From: Thalassolituus sp.
GTDB taxonomy: Bacteria > Pseudomonadota > Gammaproteobacteria > Pseudomonadales > Oceanobacteraceae
Assembly (NCBI GenBank): GCA_006212115.1
Contig: PDUK01000016.1
Coordinates: forward strand, 1 to 64,000
Reading direction: 5' to 3'
DNA: 64,000 nucleotides
This document shows positions 28,710 to 38,673 of this stretch, one piece after another. The notes beneath the pieces were generated by a model, which was given only the letters and a program-made list of their open reading frames with translations, made no database searches and was not told where the DNA came from. Positions within the stretch are counted from its first letter, which is position 1. Every line of letters begins with the position of its first letter. Made by a program: the position numbers and the translations under genes.

Positions 28710-29191
28710 TGCGGCCTTGGCTGGGACAAACCAACCATAAGCTTTATCAAGCGCGTCTTGTGCTTGATAAAGCGCGTCAGTGTTCAGATGACGCTGTGTT
28801 GCAGGATGCTCTTGAGACATCAGCACTGTACCTGACCTATGACGCCTACATTTCATACCTCAATGAGCTGTATGAGCTTGCTGGTGGAAGTTCAATGGTC
28901 TCATCGCTGGATGAGGCGATGGAGCAAACCCGCCTGATTATCGGTGAAATGCGAGAGTTAGACTCATTACGTCGTGACTCCTTTGGTTGGTTGGCAACAC
29001 TTTTGCGTCAGGTAGAAGAATGTCGTCGTCCACAACAATCGAAGCCGCGTACTACCGAACCTGCGCCTGCGAAACTCATCACTCTTGCCGCTGTCTCAGA
29101 TAATACTGAGCGTGGGGAAGAGATCGCTGGGTGGCGGCAATCCCTGTCAGACCTGATAGACAGGCAGCGTGAGAACAGACAAGAGTCCTGA
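28709..29191 (+). CDS. DUF6586-like conserved protein
   Basis: A 160-aa soluble, largely helical protein starting MRPWLGQTNHKLYQARLVLD, with an acidic helical core and a charged proline-containing tail. From position and remembered similarity it corresponds to the DUF6586 protein found between topA and lexA in Pseudomonas. No catalytic motif is visible and the function is unknown. It begins on the stop of the outer-membrane protein gene. Confidence 0.65.
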   Translation: MRPWLGQTNHKLYQARLVLDKARQCSDDAVLQDALETSALYLTYDAYISYLNELYELAGGSSMVSSLDEAMEQTRLIIGEMRELDSLRRDSFGWLATLLRQVEECRRPQQSKPRTTEPAPAKLITLAAVSDNTERGEEIAGWRQSLSDLIDRQRENRQES

Positions 29192-29258
29192 GCCTGTTTT
29201 CCATATAACCGTTATCCTCTCTGTGATATCATCCGCGCTCGCAACCGATGAGGCATTT

Positions 29259-29510
29259 ATGGCTGGTTTTTTTGAAATAGTAGAGTTGTCCAATGGTGAC
29301 GTTGCTCTGCGTCGTGCTGATGAGCAGGACAGCGATGCCCTGGTACGCATTTGTTTCTCAGAAGATGCAAAGGCGAGTCTGCAAGAGCACCATCTTGATG
29401 TGGCCCGCGTGATGCTGGAGGCAGGTGTTCGATTGGTCGGTGACTTGTCAGGCATGGAAGTCGCAAGTGATGACTTCGATGTGCCACAGGATACTCAGCA
29501 GTTACATTGA
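29259..29510 (+). CDS. Small conserved hypothetical protein
   Basis: An 83-aa acidic protein (starts MAGFFEIVELSNGDVALRRA). The open frame extends 30 codons upstream, but GAGG lies seven bases before the ATG at 29259 and the upstream residues look non-conserved. Location matches the small hypothetical gene next to sulA-lexA in Pseudomonas. No domain or function is recognised. A bidirectional terminator follows. Confidence 0.7.
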   Translation: MAGFFEIVELSNGDVALRRADEQDSDALVRICFSEDAKASLQEHHLDVARVMLEAGVRLVGDLSGMEVASDDFDVPQDTQQLH

Positions 29511-29529
29511 CAATAACTGCAGAAAGATA

Positions 29530-29562
29530 AAAAGCCGGTATCACTCAGTGATATCGGCTTTT
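29530..29562. terminator. Bidirectional terminator before sulA
   Basis: AAAAGCCGGTATCACT (29530-29545) pairs with AGTGATATCGGCTTTT (29547-29562), with one G-T wobble and A/T tracts on both ends. It ends both the plus-strand gene at 29259-29510 and the minus-strand lexA-sulA unit. Confidence 0.9.
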
Positions 29563-29565
29563 GTT

Positions 29566-29997
29566 TTATTCACCACGCACAATAAAGAGATAAGTACCGT
29601 TTTGCTCAGCGCAGGTGCGCAACGCAGCGCGTTCCTGCGTAGTCAGACAGCCCGACCACTCTACAATTAAGTGGCTACGTGCCGCGCTGAGTGCTTTCAA
29701 GCAGAGAGAAAGCTGGTTCTGCGCATTGATGTTCATATGCAACACAGGTGAATTGTCCAACCCCGCGCGGGTGAGCCACTGCTTATTCATCGCTTGGTTT
29801 GGACTTAGCCACATTAGCCAACGCTGCTGGTCATTACAGAGAGCCAGTGCAGGGAGAAGCTGAAACGGCTGTAACGCGCTGCCTTCAGATACGATGATTT
29901 CCGTCATGCTACCTTTGATAGCACTGCCTTCGGCCGCGTTTTGAGCCGAGCTCAGCGGAACAGCTTGTGGACAAACTTCAAACGATAACTGACGCAT
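29566..29997 (-). CDS. sulA: SulA-like SOS cell-division inhibitor
   Basis: A 143-aa protein resembling SulA, which binds FtsZ and halts division during DNA damage. The core TEIIVSEGSALQPFQLLPAL, then WLMWLSPNQAMNKQWLTRAGL, aligns by eye with the SulA/RecA-like fold. I chose ATG 29997, preceded by AGGAGAG, over an in-frame start at 30024. It lies 31 bases downstream of lexA on the same strand, as in Pseudomonas, so it would be induced by the same two SOS boxes. Confidence 0.82.
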   Translation of the reverse strand: MRQLSFEVCPQAVPLSSAQNAAEGSAIKGSMTEIIVSEGSALQPFQLLPALALCNDQQRWLMWLSPNQAMNKQWLTRAGLDNSPVLHMNINAQNQLSLCLKALSAARSHLIVEWSGCLTTQERAALRTCAEQNGTYLFIVRGE

Positions 29998-30028
29998 ACA
30001 ATCTCTCCTGCGGGTTAAATTCACGTAA

Positions 30029-30628
30029 TCAGTGACGGCGCACTACGCCAACGTATTTGCCTTCAATCGCAAACTCTTGCTCTTTCAGGTTAACTTCAAT
30101 GGGTGCATAGCTGTCGTTTTCAGCAAACAGGGTCACCTGATTACGGCTCTTGTGATAGCGCTTAACCGTCACTTCTTCGCCTACACGTGCTACCACAATC
30201 TCACCATTACGTGCCGTTTCAGCTTTATGAACGGCGATGTAGTCACCATCCATAATGCCGATGTTAATCATGCTGTCGCCATGCACTTCGAGTAGGAAGT
30301 CTGCATCTGGCTTAAAGAAAGACGGTGGTATCTCGCAATAATCTTCAATGTGCTCCTGAGCCAGAATGGGCTCACCGGCGGCAACACGTCCGATGACGGG
30401 AAGGCCGGGCGATTCTTCGCCGAGGATACGGATACCGCGGCTGGCACCAGGCATCATTTCAATTGCACCTTTGCGGGCGAGCGCTTTCAGGTGCTCTTCT
30501 GCGGCATTTGGAGAACGGAAGCCTAATTCCTTAGCGATCTCAGCACGGGTAGGCGGGTAGCCAGTGTCTTCGATGGCGGAGCGAATCAGGTCGAGGACTT
30601 CCTGTTGGCGCGCAGTTAGCTTTTCCAT
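30029..30628 (-). CDS. lexA: LexA repressor
   Basis: LexA represses SOS genes and cleaves itself when RecA is activated. The 199-aa protein has the winged helix domain ([31 protein letters not shown]), the cleavage site Ala84-Gly85 in RVAAGEP, and the Ser119/Lys156 dyad ([14 protein letters not shown]), the same numbering as in E. coli. Two SOS boxes lie 15 and 59 bases upstream, so it is autoregulated. sulA follows in the same operon. Confidence 0.98.
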   Translation of the reverse strand: MEKLTARQQEVLDLIRSAIEDTGYPPTRAEIAKELGFRSPNAAEEHLKALARKGAIEMMPGASRGIRILGEESPGLPVIGRVAAGEPILAQEHIEDYCEIPPSFFKPDADFLLEVHGDSMINIGIMDGDYIAVHKAETARNGEIVVARVGEEVTVKRYHKSRNQVTLFAENDSYAPIEVNLKEQEFAIEGKYVGVVRRH

Positions 30629-30642
30629 GATGTTTATCCAGT

Positions 30643-30658
30643 CTGTTGTTTTATACAG
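30643..30658. promoter_or_regulatory. LexA (SOS) box 1
   Basis: CTGTTGTTTTATACAG fits CTGT-N8-ACAG exactly and lies 15 bases upstream of the lexA start codon. Confidence 0.92.
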
Positions 30659-30686
30659 TAATTGGAAATATATACAGTATTTTATA

Positions 30687-30702
30687 CTGTGTAAATACCC
30701 AG
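30687..30702. promoter_or_regulatory. LexA (SOS) box 2
   Basis: CTGTGTAAATACCCAG matches CTGT-N8-ACAG with one mismatch. Two boxes before lexA match the double-operator layout known from E. coli. A further inverted ACAG/CTGT pair lies between the two boxes. Confidence 0.65.
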
Positions 30703-30769
30703 TCTGAGTTTTTTGTTAAACGGCAATTTTGTCCTCTTGTGCTCCGTCGTCTTGCGCTTAAAACGTTTT

Positions 30770-30781
30770 AAACGTATGTTT
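30770..30781. promoter_or_regulatory. PsrA-type operator
   Basis: AAACGTATGTTT fits the PsrA recognition pattern AAAC-N2-4-GTTT, followed by G, 28 bases before the psrA start. An overlapping AAAACGTTTT palindrome lies just upstream. PsrA is known to repress its own gene, so autoregulation is likely. Confidence 0.65.
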
Positions 30782-30809
30782 GAAACACTTGTTAGTTGGA
30801 TGAGCTTTT

Positions 30810-31451
30810 ATGGCGCAGAAAGAGACCGCGCGCAGCATTCTGGATGCCGCTGAAGAACTGTTTTCCGAGCGGGGCTTTGCGGAGACATCTCTGCGTAATA
30901 TCACGACCAAGGCAGACGTGAATCTTGCCGCCGTGAATTATCATTTTGGTTCCAAGAAAGCCTTGATACAGGCAGTCTTCGCCCGTTTCCTTACGCCCTT
31001 CGTGGCCGAGCTTGATACCGCTCTTAATGATTGGACAAAAAACAAAGATGCCGATCCGACAGATCTGATGGCACTTCTCCGTTTGTTGTCAGATACCGCT
31101 TTGCGCTCTGGTGCTGAGCGCCCTGAGAGACTTCGTATTTTCATGCGTCTACTGGGTCTCGCTTACAGTCAGGGGCAGGGGCACCTTCGACGTTTTATCC
31201 GGGTCGAGTACGGTCAGGTTTTCCGTCGTTATTCTGAGTTGTTGTCTGAAGCAACGCCTGAGTTATCCCACGAAGACCGGTTCTGGCGTTTCCACTTTAT
31301 GCTGGGTGCCACCATGTTCACCTTAAATGGGGTTGATTCGCTCAGCGCGATGGCGGAGCATGATTTGGGTAAAGCCACTACCACGCCGGATGTCATTGAG
31401 CAGTTGTTGCCGTTCCTTGCGAGCGGGCTGCAATCACCGGTCGGTTCCTGA
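30810..31451 (+). CDS. psrA: TetR-family regulator PsrA
   Basis: A 213-aa TetR regulator. The helix-turn-helix is in FAETSLRNITTKADVNLAAVNYHFGSKKALIQAVF (quoted in part: NLAAVNYHFGSKKALIQAVF), nearly identical to Pseudomonas PsrA, which senses long-chain fatty acids and controls beta-oxidation and rpoS. The C-terminal half is the ligand and dimer domain. It diverges from lexA as in Pseudomonas and has a PsrA-type palindrome upstream. In this genome it may connect fatty-acid state with the nearby YkuD and nagZ genes, which begin 10 and 659 bases after its stop. Confidence 0.88.
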   Translation: MAQKETARSILDAAEELFSERGFAETSLRNITTKADVNLAAVNYHFGSKKALIQAVFARFLTPFVAELDTALNDWTKNKDADPTDLMALLRLLSDTALRSGAERPERLRIFMRLLGLAYSQGQGHLRRFIRVEYGQVFRRYSELLSEATPELSHEDRFWRFHFMLGATMFTLNGVDSLSAMAEHDLGKATTTPDVIEQLLPFLASGLQSPVGS

Positions 31452-31461
31452 CGGATTCGCT

Positions 31462-31983
31462 ATGTCCGAGCCATCGCTTATTGAAGTCTCTATTGCTGAT
31501 CAGGCACTGCGTTTGATCGAGGGCGATACGGTCACTCAGTTCTCCATATCAACGGCCTTGAATGGTGTTGGTGAACAAGAAGGATCTGGCTGCACCCCGA
31601 GAGGATGGCATCGCATCTGTGCTGTAATCGGCCAAGGTCAGCCGGAAGGCAGTGTGTTCGTAGGGCGTCGGGTGACGGGCGAAATATACAGTACCGAACT
31701 TGCTCAGGCTTATCCTCACCGAGATTGGATACTCAGTCGTATACTCTGGCTTCAGGGCCTGGAAGTTGGAAAGAACCGCTTTGGTTCGGTCGACTCCCAA
31801 CGGCGATTTATCTATATCCACGGCACGCCAGATACTGAGCCGATGGGCGAAGCAAAATCCCACGGATGCATACGTATGCGCAATGCGGATGTGATCACGC
31901 TTGCTGAGCGTGTTTCAGCTGCAACGCGTGTCTGGATTCAGGAAGCCAGTTTCCAACGTATTTGTTGCATTAACGTGCCATGA
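31462..31983 (+). CDS. Cytoplasmic YkuD-family protein, possible murein L,D-carboxypeptidase
   Basis: A 173-aa single-domain YkuD protein with the full active site: His120 (YIHGTPD) and SHGCIRM with His134 and Cys136. Classical L,D-transpeptidases of this family are exported, but this N-terminus (MSEPSLIEVSIADQ) has no signal peptide or membrane anchor. Signal-less YkuD proteins are known in Acinetobacter (ElsL) as cytoplasmic L,D-carboxypeptidases of murein recycling. Lying directly before nagZ, this one probably trims recycled muropeptides. ATG 31462 is ten bases after psrA; longer starts in the frame lie inside psrA and look spurious. Confidence 0.8.
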   Translation: MSEPSLIEVSIADQALRLIEGDTVTQFSISTALNGVGEQEGSGCTPRGWHRICAVIGQGQPEGSVFVGRRVTGEIYSTELAQAYPHRDWILSRILWLQGLEVGKNRFGSVDSQRRFIYIHGTPDTEPMGEAKSHGCIRMRNADVITLAERVSAATRVWIQEASFQRICCINVP

Positions 31984-31986
31984 CTT

Positions 31987-32046
31987 CTGTGCTGATGGCT
32001 TCTGTGGTGCAGACTACCGTGCTGACGGCTCCTGTGCTCCTGACTC
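31987..32046 (+). repeat. Diverged 30-bp tandem duplication before nagZ
   Basis: Positions 31987-32016 and 32017-32046 align as two 30-bp units with 23 of 30 identical bases (core GTGCTGAYGGCTYCTGTG). They sit between the YkuD stop and the nagZ start and encode no recognised protein. Confidence 0.7.
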
Positions 32047-32110
32047 TGCGGCCAGCTTGCCTTGCCGGTTTTCAGGTCAGCTTGAGTTCCTATTATTCGA
32101 TGAGACGTGT

Positions 32111-33966
<1,856 letters not shown>

Positions 33967-33972
33967 AGTGTT

Positions 33973-33994
33973 GGCCCTGGACTGCGTCAGGGCC
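33973..33994. terminator. Hairpin between converging genes
   Basis: GGCCCTG (33973-33979) and CAGGGCC (33988-33994) form a 7-bp GC-rich stem with an 8-nt loop between the phosphorylase and csiV stop codons. There is no clear T tract. Confidence 0.5.
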
Positions 33995-34008
33995 TCAGAA
34001 TTGAAGCG

Positions 34009-35031
34009 TTAGCTCTGATTTGAGTCACTGCTGCTCGATGTGCTGCTGGAGCTCGACTCTGTTTTGTCTACAGGGGTATCTGACGCTTTTTCTTCTTCTT
34101 CGGGGCTTGCGACCCAAGGGGATACCTTAACCACGATGCCAAGCAGTGGGTGGTCCAGATAGTGGACCTCGTCGCTGCGCATACGTCGACTGCGCTCAAT
34201 CTTCGCTGCACGCAGTGGAATCCACTCTGGCTCCACCTTCATTGCCGGTGACGGAGTACTCTCTTGAGTGAGACTTTCTGTCATGACTGGGCTTGTCATC
34301 TCCGGCTGGCTGTTCATTTGCCCCATCTGTACCGCTGACTCCGGTGTCGTTTCTTCTGGAGTTTCAGTGATGTTATCGGCGACCGGCGCATCATCCGGAA
34401 TCGTGAAAATCTCCTGGTTCACTTCCAGATCAGGCTGGATGTGAATAAAACGGCTGCGGTACAGGCTGATCGTTCCGGACAGGTCGATGCGAAAATTCTC
34501 TTTTTCAATCTGACCAGTGATTTCATGAGGATAAGCGGTTTCGGCTGTGTCCAGGGCTTCTACCCAGGCCTGATGCCAGATCACCTCGATGTCGCTACGA
34601 TAGGCAAAACGTTCAACAGTGTTCGCAAACTCAAGCGTGTCGAGCACCATAATCTGTGAAGAGGCCGTCTCTTCTTCGATTATTTCCTGATCTTGGCCTT
34701 GCTCTTGGCCAGGTTCAAAATCTTGTTCTGACTGGCTGTCGGTTGCGCTAAGGGCATCAACCACTGTCATAGAGTCGGAATCTAACCCGATTTCTGCGAG
34801 TGCATCCATTTCTTCGTTCTCAGCAGCGAGAAGAGCAGCAGCGATTGCAGCTTCCTCTTCCAACGCTTGCTGCGCGGCGCGCTCTTCCAATAATGGCCAG
34901 TGCTCTTCACGGGCGCTGTTTTCATCAAGATAAGCAAACATCATGACTTCAATGCGGTACTTCTCGGCCGCAGCACTGATGGCAGGGGCGCACAATAAGC
35001 CTGCGCAAAGCAGTGCAGAAAAGGTTTTCAC
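34009..35031 (-). CDS. csiV: CsiV-like periplasmic protein
   Basis: A 340-aa exported protein: signal peptide MKTFSALLCAGLLCAPAISAAA, a short conserved N-terminal strand (YRIEVMMFAYL), a long Ala/Glu-rich acidic stretch, then a conserved C-terminal part (RIDLSGTISLYRSRFIHIQP, DHPLLGIVVKVSPW). The pattern fits CsiV, a peptidoglycan-binding accessory protein also found next to mfd in Pseudomonas and Vibrio relatives. It ends in a serine-rich tail. Its start overlaps the mfd stop by four bases, so both are co-translated. Confidence 0.8.
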   Translation of the reverse strand: MKTFSALLCAGLLCAPAISAAAEKYRIEVMMFAYLDENSAREEHWPLLEERAAQQALEEEAAIAAALLAAENEEMDALAEIGLDSDSMTVVDALSATDSQSEQDFEPGQEQGQDQEIIEEETASSQIMVLDTLEFANTVERFAYRSDIEVIWHQAWVEALDTAETAYPHEITGQIEKENFRIDLSGTISLYRSRFIHIQPDLEVNQEIFTIPDDAPVADNITETPEETTPESAVQMGQMNSQPEMTSPVMTESLTQESTPSPAMKVEPEWIPLRAAKIERSRRMRSDEVHYLDHPLLGIVVKVSPWVASPEEEEKASDTPVDKTESSSSSTSSSSDSNQS

Positions 35032-38000
35032 GAATTCGGGTCCTTCTGTAAATCAGTCAGTAGCTGGTCGATGGTGCGGAAGCGCTTATCGAGGCTTTCC
35101 ATGTTGGCATAGAAACGCAGGGAGTTTCCATCGTCCAGCTTGTAGGCGTCTGGCCGTGTTTGTACCAGTTTAATCAAGGTAAATGGATTGATCTCAGTAT
35201 CGCGGCTGAATTCAATCTTACCTGTACTGTCATTGGCGTCGAGACGGGCAATCCCCAGCGGCTGCAATCTGAATTTGAGCGATGCTATACGGAATAAGTT
35301 CTTCACCTGATCAGGAAGAAGCCCAAAACGGTCGATCATCTCAACCTGAAGCTCTTTCAGTTGGTGATCATCCTTCGCGCTGGCAATTCGCTTATACAGC
35401 GTCAGACGGCTGTTAACGTCTGGCAGGTAGTCGTCCGGTATCAGGGCAGGAATATGCAGATTGACGTCTGCGCCGTGCGTGGCCGCCAGGTCGACCGAAG
35501 GCTCTTTGCCTGCGCGGATGGCATTCACTGCCTGTTCCAGCATTTCCATGTACAGGGTGAAGCCGATGGTTTCAATCTGACCAGACTGTTCGTCACCTAA
35601 CAATTCACCTGCACCACGAATCTCGAGATCGTGGGTAGCAAGCATAAATCCTGCGCCGAGATCCTGAGAGGCGGAAATAGCGTCGAGACGTTTCTCCGCG
35701 TCTTTCGTCAGTTGTTTCGGTGGCGGTGTCAGCAGGTAGGCATAGGCCTGATGGTGTGAGCGACCGACCCGACCACGCAGCTGGTGTAGCTGCGCGAGGC
35801 CGAACTTATCGGCACGCTCAATGATGATGGTGTTGGCGGATGGGATATCGATACCCGTTTCAATGATGGTGGTACACACCAACATATTGAAGCGCTTGTG
35901 GTAGAAGTCGCTCATGACGCTTTCCAGTTCGCGCTCCGACATCTGGCCATGTGCCACGCCGATACGCGCCTCCGGAATCGACTCACCTAATTCGCGAGCC
36001 GTTTTCTCAATACTTTTTACTTCGTTATGGAGGTAGTACACCTGACCACCACGGAGGATCTCACGCAGCACGGCCTCTTTGGTCGTTGCATCGTCCTGCT
36101 GGCGAATAAAGGTTTTCACACTGAGTCGTTTGGCAGGTGGCGTCGCAATAATAGACAGGTCGCGAATGCTGGCCATCGCCATATTCAGGGTTCGCGGAAT
36201 TGGGGTCGCCGTCAACGTGAGAATATCGACTTCTGCTCTCAAGGCTTTGATTTTCTCTTTCTGGGCAACACCAAAGCGGTGTTCTTCGTCGATGATTAGT
36301 AAGCCCAGATGATCAAACTGCACGTCTTTCTGAAGCAGCTTGTGAGTGCCGACGACGATATCGGTTTTGCCCTCAAGCATGCGATCGAGCGCCGCCTGTG
36401 TTTCTTTGGCTGATTTAAAGCGAGACAGCACATCGACTTTTACCGGCCACTCAGCGAAGCGGTCTGCGAAATTCTGATAATGCTGCTGCGCCAATAGGGT
36501 AGTCGGAACCAGTACAGCAACTTGTTTGCCGCTCTGCACCGCCATAAAGGCCGCACGCATGGCGACCTCGGTTTTACCGAAACCAACGTCACCACACACC
36601 AAACGATCCATTGGGCGAGGAGAGCACATATCGCCAATAACAGCTTCAATGGCGGCTTGTTGATCGGGTGTTTCTTCGTAAGGGAAGCCTGCTGCAAACC
36701 GGTCGTAATCGGTATCCGGTTCGTCGAATGCAAACCCTTTCCGAGCCTGGCGTCGAGCATAAATGTCCAGTAGCTCAGCCGCTGTATCACGGATTTTTTC
36801 GGCGGCTTTGCGTTTGGCCGCAGACCACTTATCCGTGCCCAGTTTGTTCATCGGTGCGGTTTCTTCTGCACCGCCACCGTAGCGGGAAATCAGATGCAGA
36901 CTCGATACCGGTACATACAGTTTATCGTTACCCGAGTATTCCAGTACGACGAACTCATTGACCTGGCCACCGGCATCAAGAGTCTGAAGTCCGGTATAGC
37001 GGCCGACGCCGTGATCAAGATGGACGACCGGAGCACCTTCTTTGAGTTCCGACAAATCCCGGATAACCATATCGCTGTCGGTTTTCTGTTTCTGACGACG
37101 GCGGGTCTGGCGGATTCGCTGGCCAAATAATTCGTTTTCGGTGATGAGATGGATGGTCCGGGTACCGTCGGCCAGCGACGCGCCGGCTTCAATCGGACCT
37201 GTCAGCATCAATACCGTTTTATCGCAGGCCAGAGCATCCGGCCAGCGCTCAAACTCATCGGGCAGAACCTTGATGCGCTGCAGGAGTTCCTTCAAAGCTT
37301 CGCGTCGACCTGCGGACTCGGCGCAGAAGAAGATTTGTCCTGTCGTGCTGGCAAGCCAGGCCTGTAATCTTTGCAGAGGTTGATCCAGTCTGGAATCGAC
37401 CGTGAGGTCTGGAAGTTTCTGCGTATCAAATGCAACCGCGCCAGCACGATCGGGAAGGGCATCTGTGTGCAGCTGGATACGCGGATAGTTGTTCAGAGCA
37501 CTAAATAGCTCGTTGTGAGCAAGGAACAGATACGAAGGCGCAACGATTGGACGCTGAATATCGTAGCGACGGCTTTCGTAGCGCGCTTCCACGTCGTCAC
37601 GGAAATGTTTAGCAGCGTCTTCAATCCCTGCATCGTGAATGACTAACGTGTTCTTTGGCAGGTGCTCGAATAAGTTGCCGAGATCGTCACTGAAGAACAG
37701 GGGGAGGTAGTATTCGACGCCTGCAGGGGCAATACCCTGAGCTACGTCGGTGTAGACGCTGCAGGCTTTGGGGTCCTGTTCAAAAAAATCAAACCAGCGC
37801 GTCTTGAATGTTCGGATCGCAGTTGTATCGAGTGGAAATTCGCGGGCCGGAAGAATACGAACCTGCTCAATCTTGTCGAGCGTGCGCTGGTTGTCCGGGT
37901 CAAACGTCCTTAGCGATTCGATTTCATCGTCGAACAACTCGATGCGGAAGGGCAGAGGTTGCCCCATCGGGAAGATATCGACGATGGAGCCCCTCACAGC

Positions 38001-38489
38001 GTACTCACCGTGCTCATAAACAGTATCAACACAGTGATAGCCCGCGTTTTCGAGTTGCAGGCGTGTGTTACCGACGTTGAAGGTGCTGCCGATGTCGAGA
38101 ACAAACGTCTGCCCCTGAAAAAAGCTCGCCGGTGGCAAACGCTGCAGCAAAGTCGAAACCGGGATGATCAGGACGCCATGACGAACATCGTGAAGTTGAC
38201 TCAGTGTGGCGATACGTTGAGAAATAATGTCCTGATGGGGTGAGAACACATCGTAGGCGAGGATTTCCCAATCGGGAAAGTGCATGACCTCGAGATCAGG
38301 CGCGAAATAACGGATCTCTTCTTCTAGGCGCAGAGCTGAGCTGGTGTCGGTTGTAACAACGAGAGTCAGGCCTTTGTGGTCGGTGGCTGCACTGGACAAT
38401 GCCATTGCCTGAGTCGAGCCCTGAAGATGCCCCCAAAAACGACGTTCGCCTGCACGCTGGGGAAGTTCGGGGTGTAAAGGGCTGGACAT
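35028..38489 (-). CDS. mfd: Transcription-repair coupling factor
   Basis: Mfd removes stalled RNA polymerase at DNA lesions and recruits UvrA. The 1153-aa protein shows the UvrB-like N-terminal module (ATDHKGLTLVVTTDT, YCHCVDTVYEHGEYA-like region), the RNA polymerase interaction domain around 480-550 (PVVHLDHGVGRYTGLQ), and the RecG-type translocase with Walker A GDVGFGKTEVA, LLIIDEEHRFGV, TATPIPRTL and QLRGRVGRS. The C-terminal regulatory D7 region is complete. It diverges from gap and is followed by csiV. Confidence 0.98.
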   Translation of the reverse strand: MSSPLHPELPQRAGERRFWGHLQGSTQAMALSSAATDHKGLTLVVTTDTSSALRLEEEIRYFAPDLEVMHFPDWEILAYDVFSPHQDIISQRIATLSQLHDVRHGVLIIPVSTLLQRLPPASFFQGQTFVLDIGSTFNVGNTRLQLENAGYHCVDTVYEHGEYAVRGSIVDIFPMGQPLPFRIELFDDEIESLRTFDPDNQRTLDKIEQVRILPAREFPLDTTAIRTFKTRWFDFFEQDPKACSVYTDVAQGIAPAGVEYYLPLFFSDDLGNLFEHLPKNTLVIHDAGIEDAAKHFRDDVEARYESRRYDIQRPIVAPSYLFLAHNELFSALNNYPRIQLHTDALPDRAGAVAFDTQKLPDLTVDSRLDQPLQRLQAWLASTTGQIFFCAESAGRREALKELLQRIKVLPDEFERWPDALACDKTVLMLTGPIEAGASLADGTRTIHLITENELFGQRIRQTRRRQKQKTDSDMVIRDLSELKEGAPVVHLDHGVGRYTGLQTLDAGGQVNEFVVLEYSGNDKLYVPVSSLHLISRYGGGAEETAPMNKLGTDKWSAAKRKAAEKIRDTAAELLDIYARRQARKGFAFDEPDTDYDRFAAGFPYEETPDQQAAIEAVIGDMCSPRPMDRLVCGDVGFGKTEVAMRAAFMAVQSGKQVAVLVPTTLLAQQHYQNFADRFAEWPVKVDVLSRFKSAKETQAALDRMLEGKTDIVVGTHKLLQKDVQFDHLGLLIIDEEHRFGVAQKEKIKALRAEVDILTLTATPIPRTLNMAMASIRDLSIIATPPAKRLSVKTFIRQQDDATTKEAVLREILRGGQVYYLHNEVKSIEKTARELGESIPEARIGVAHGQMSERELESVMSDFYHKRFNMLVCTTIIETGIDIPSANTIIIERADKFGLAQLHQLRGRVGRSHHQAYAYLLTPPPKQLTKDAEKRLDAISASQDLGAGFMLATHDLEIRGAGELLGDEQSGQIETIGFTLYMEMLEQAVNAIRAGKEPSVDLAATHGADVNLHIPALIPDDYLPDVNSRLTLYKRIASAKDDHQLKELQVEMIDRFGLLPDQVKNLFRIASLKFRLQPLGIARLDANDSTGKIEFSRDTEINPFTLIKLVQTRPDAYKLDDGNSLRFYANMESLDKRFRTIDQLLTDLQKDPNS

Positions 38490-38597
38490 TCGCGCTCCTG
38501 AGTGGGATCTGCTGATGTTTGAGGGCGGCTAGTTTACCCAAAGCGTCCGGCGCTGTTAACCGAATGAATTGGCGTGGGAGGGCGCGCGGCGAAAGAT

Positions 38598-38626
38598 TTG
38601 TCGGCGAGCCCGAAAGTCGGCATAAT
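38598..38626 (+). promoter_or_regulatory. Possible sigma-70 promoter of gap
   Basis: TTGTCG at 38598-38603 and CATAAT at 38621-38626 with a 17-base spacer, 47 bases before the GTG start of gap in the mfd-gap intergenic region. Confidence 0.5.
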
Positions 38627-38673
38627 ACCGCGCGATTTTTACTCTTAAATTAACTTCTTTGTAAGGTGACCCC

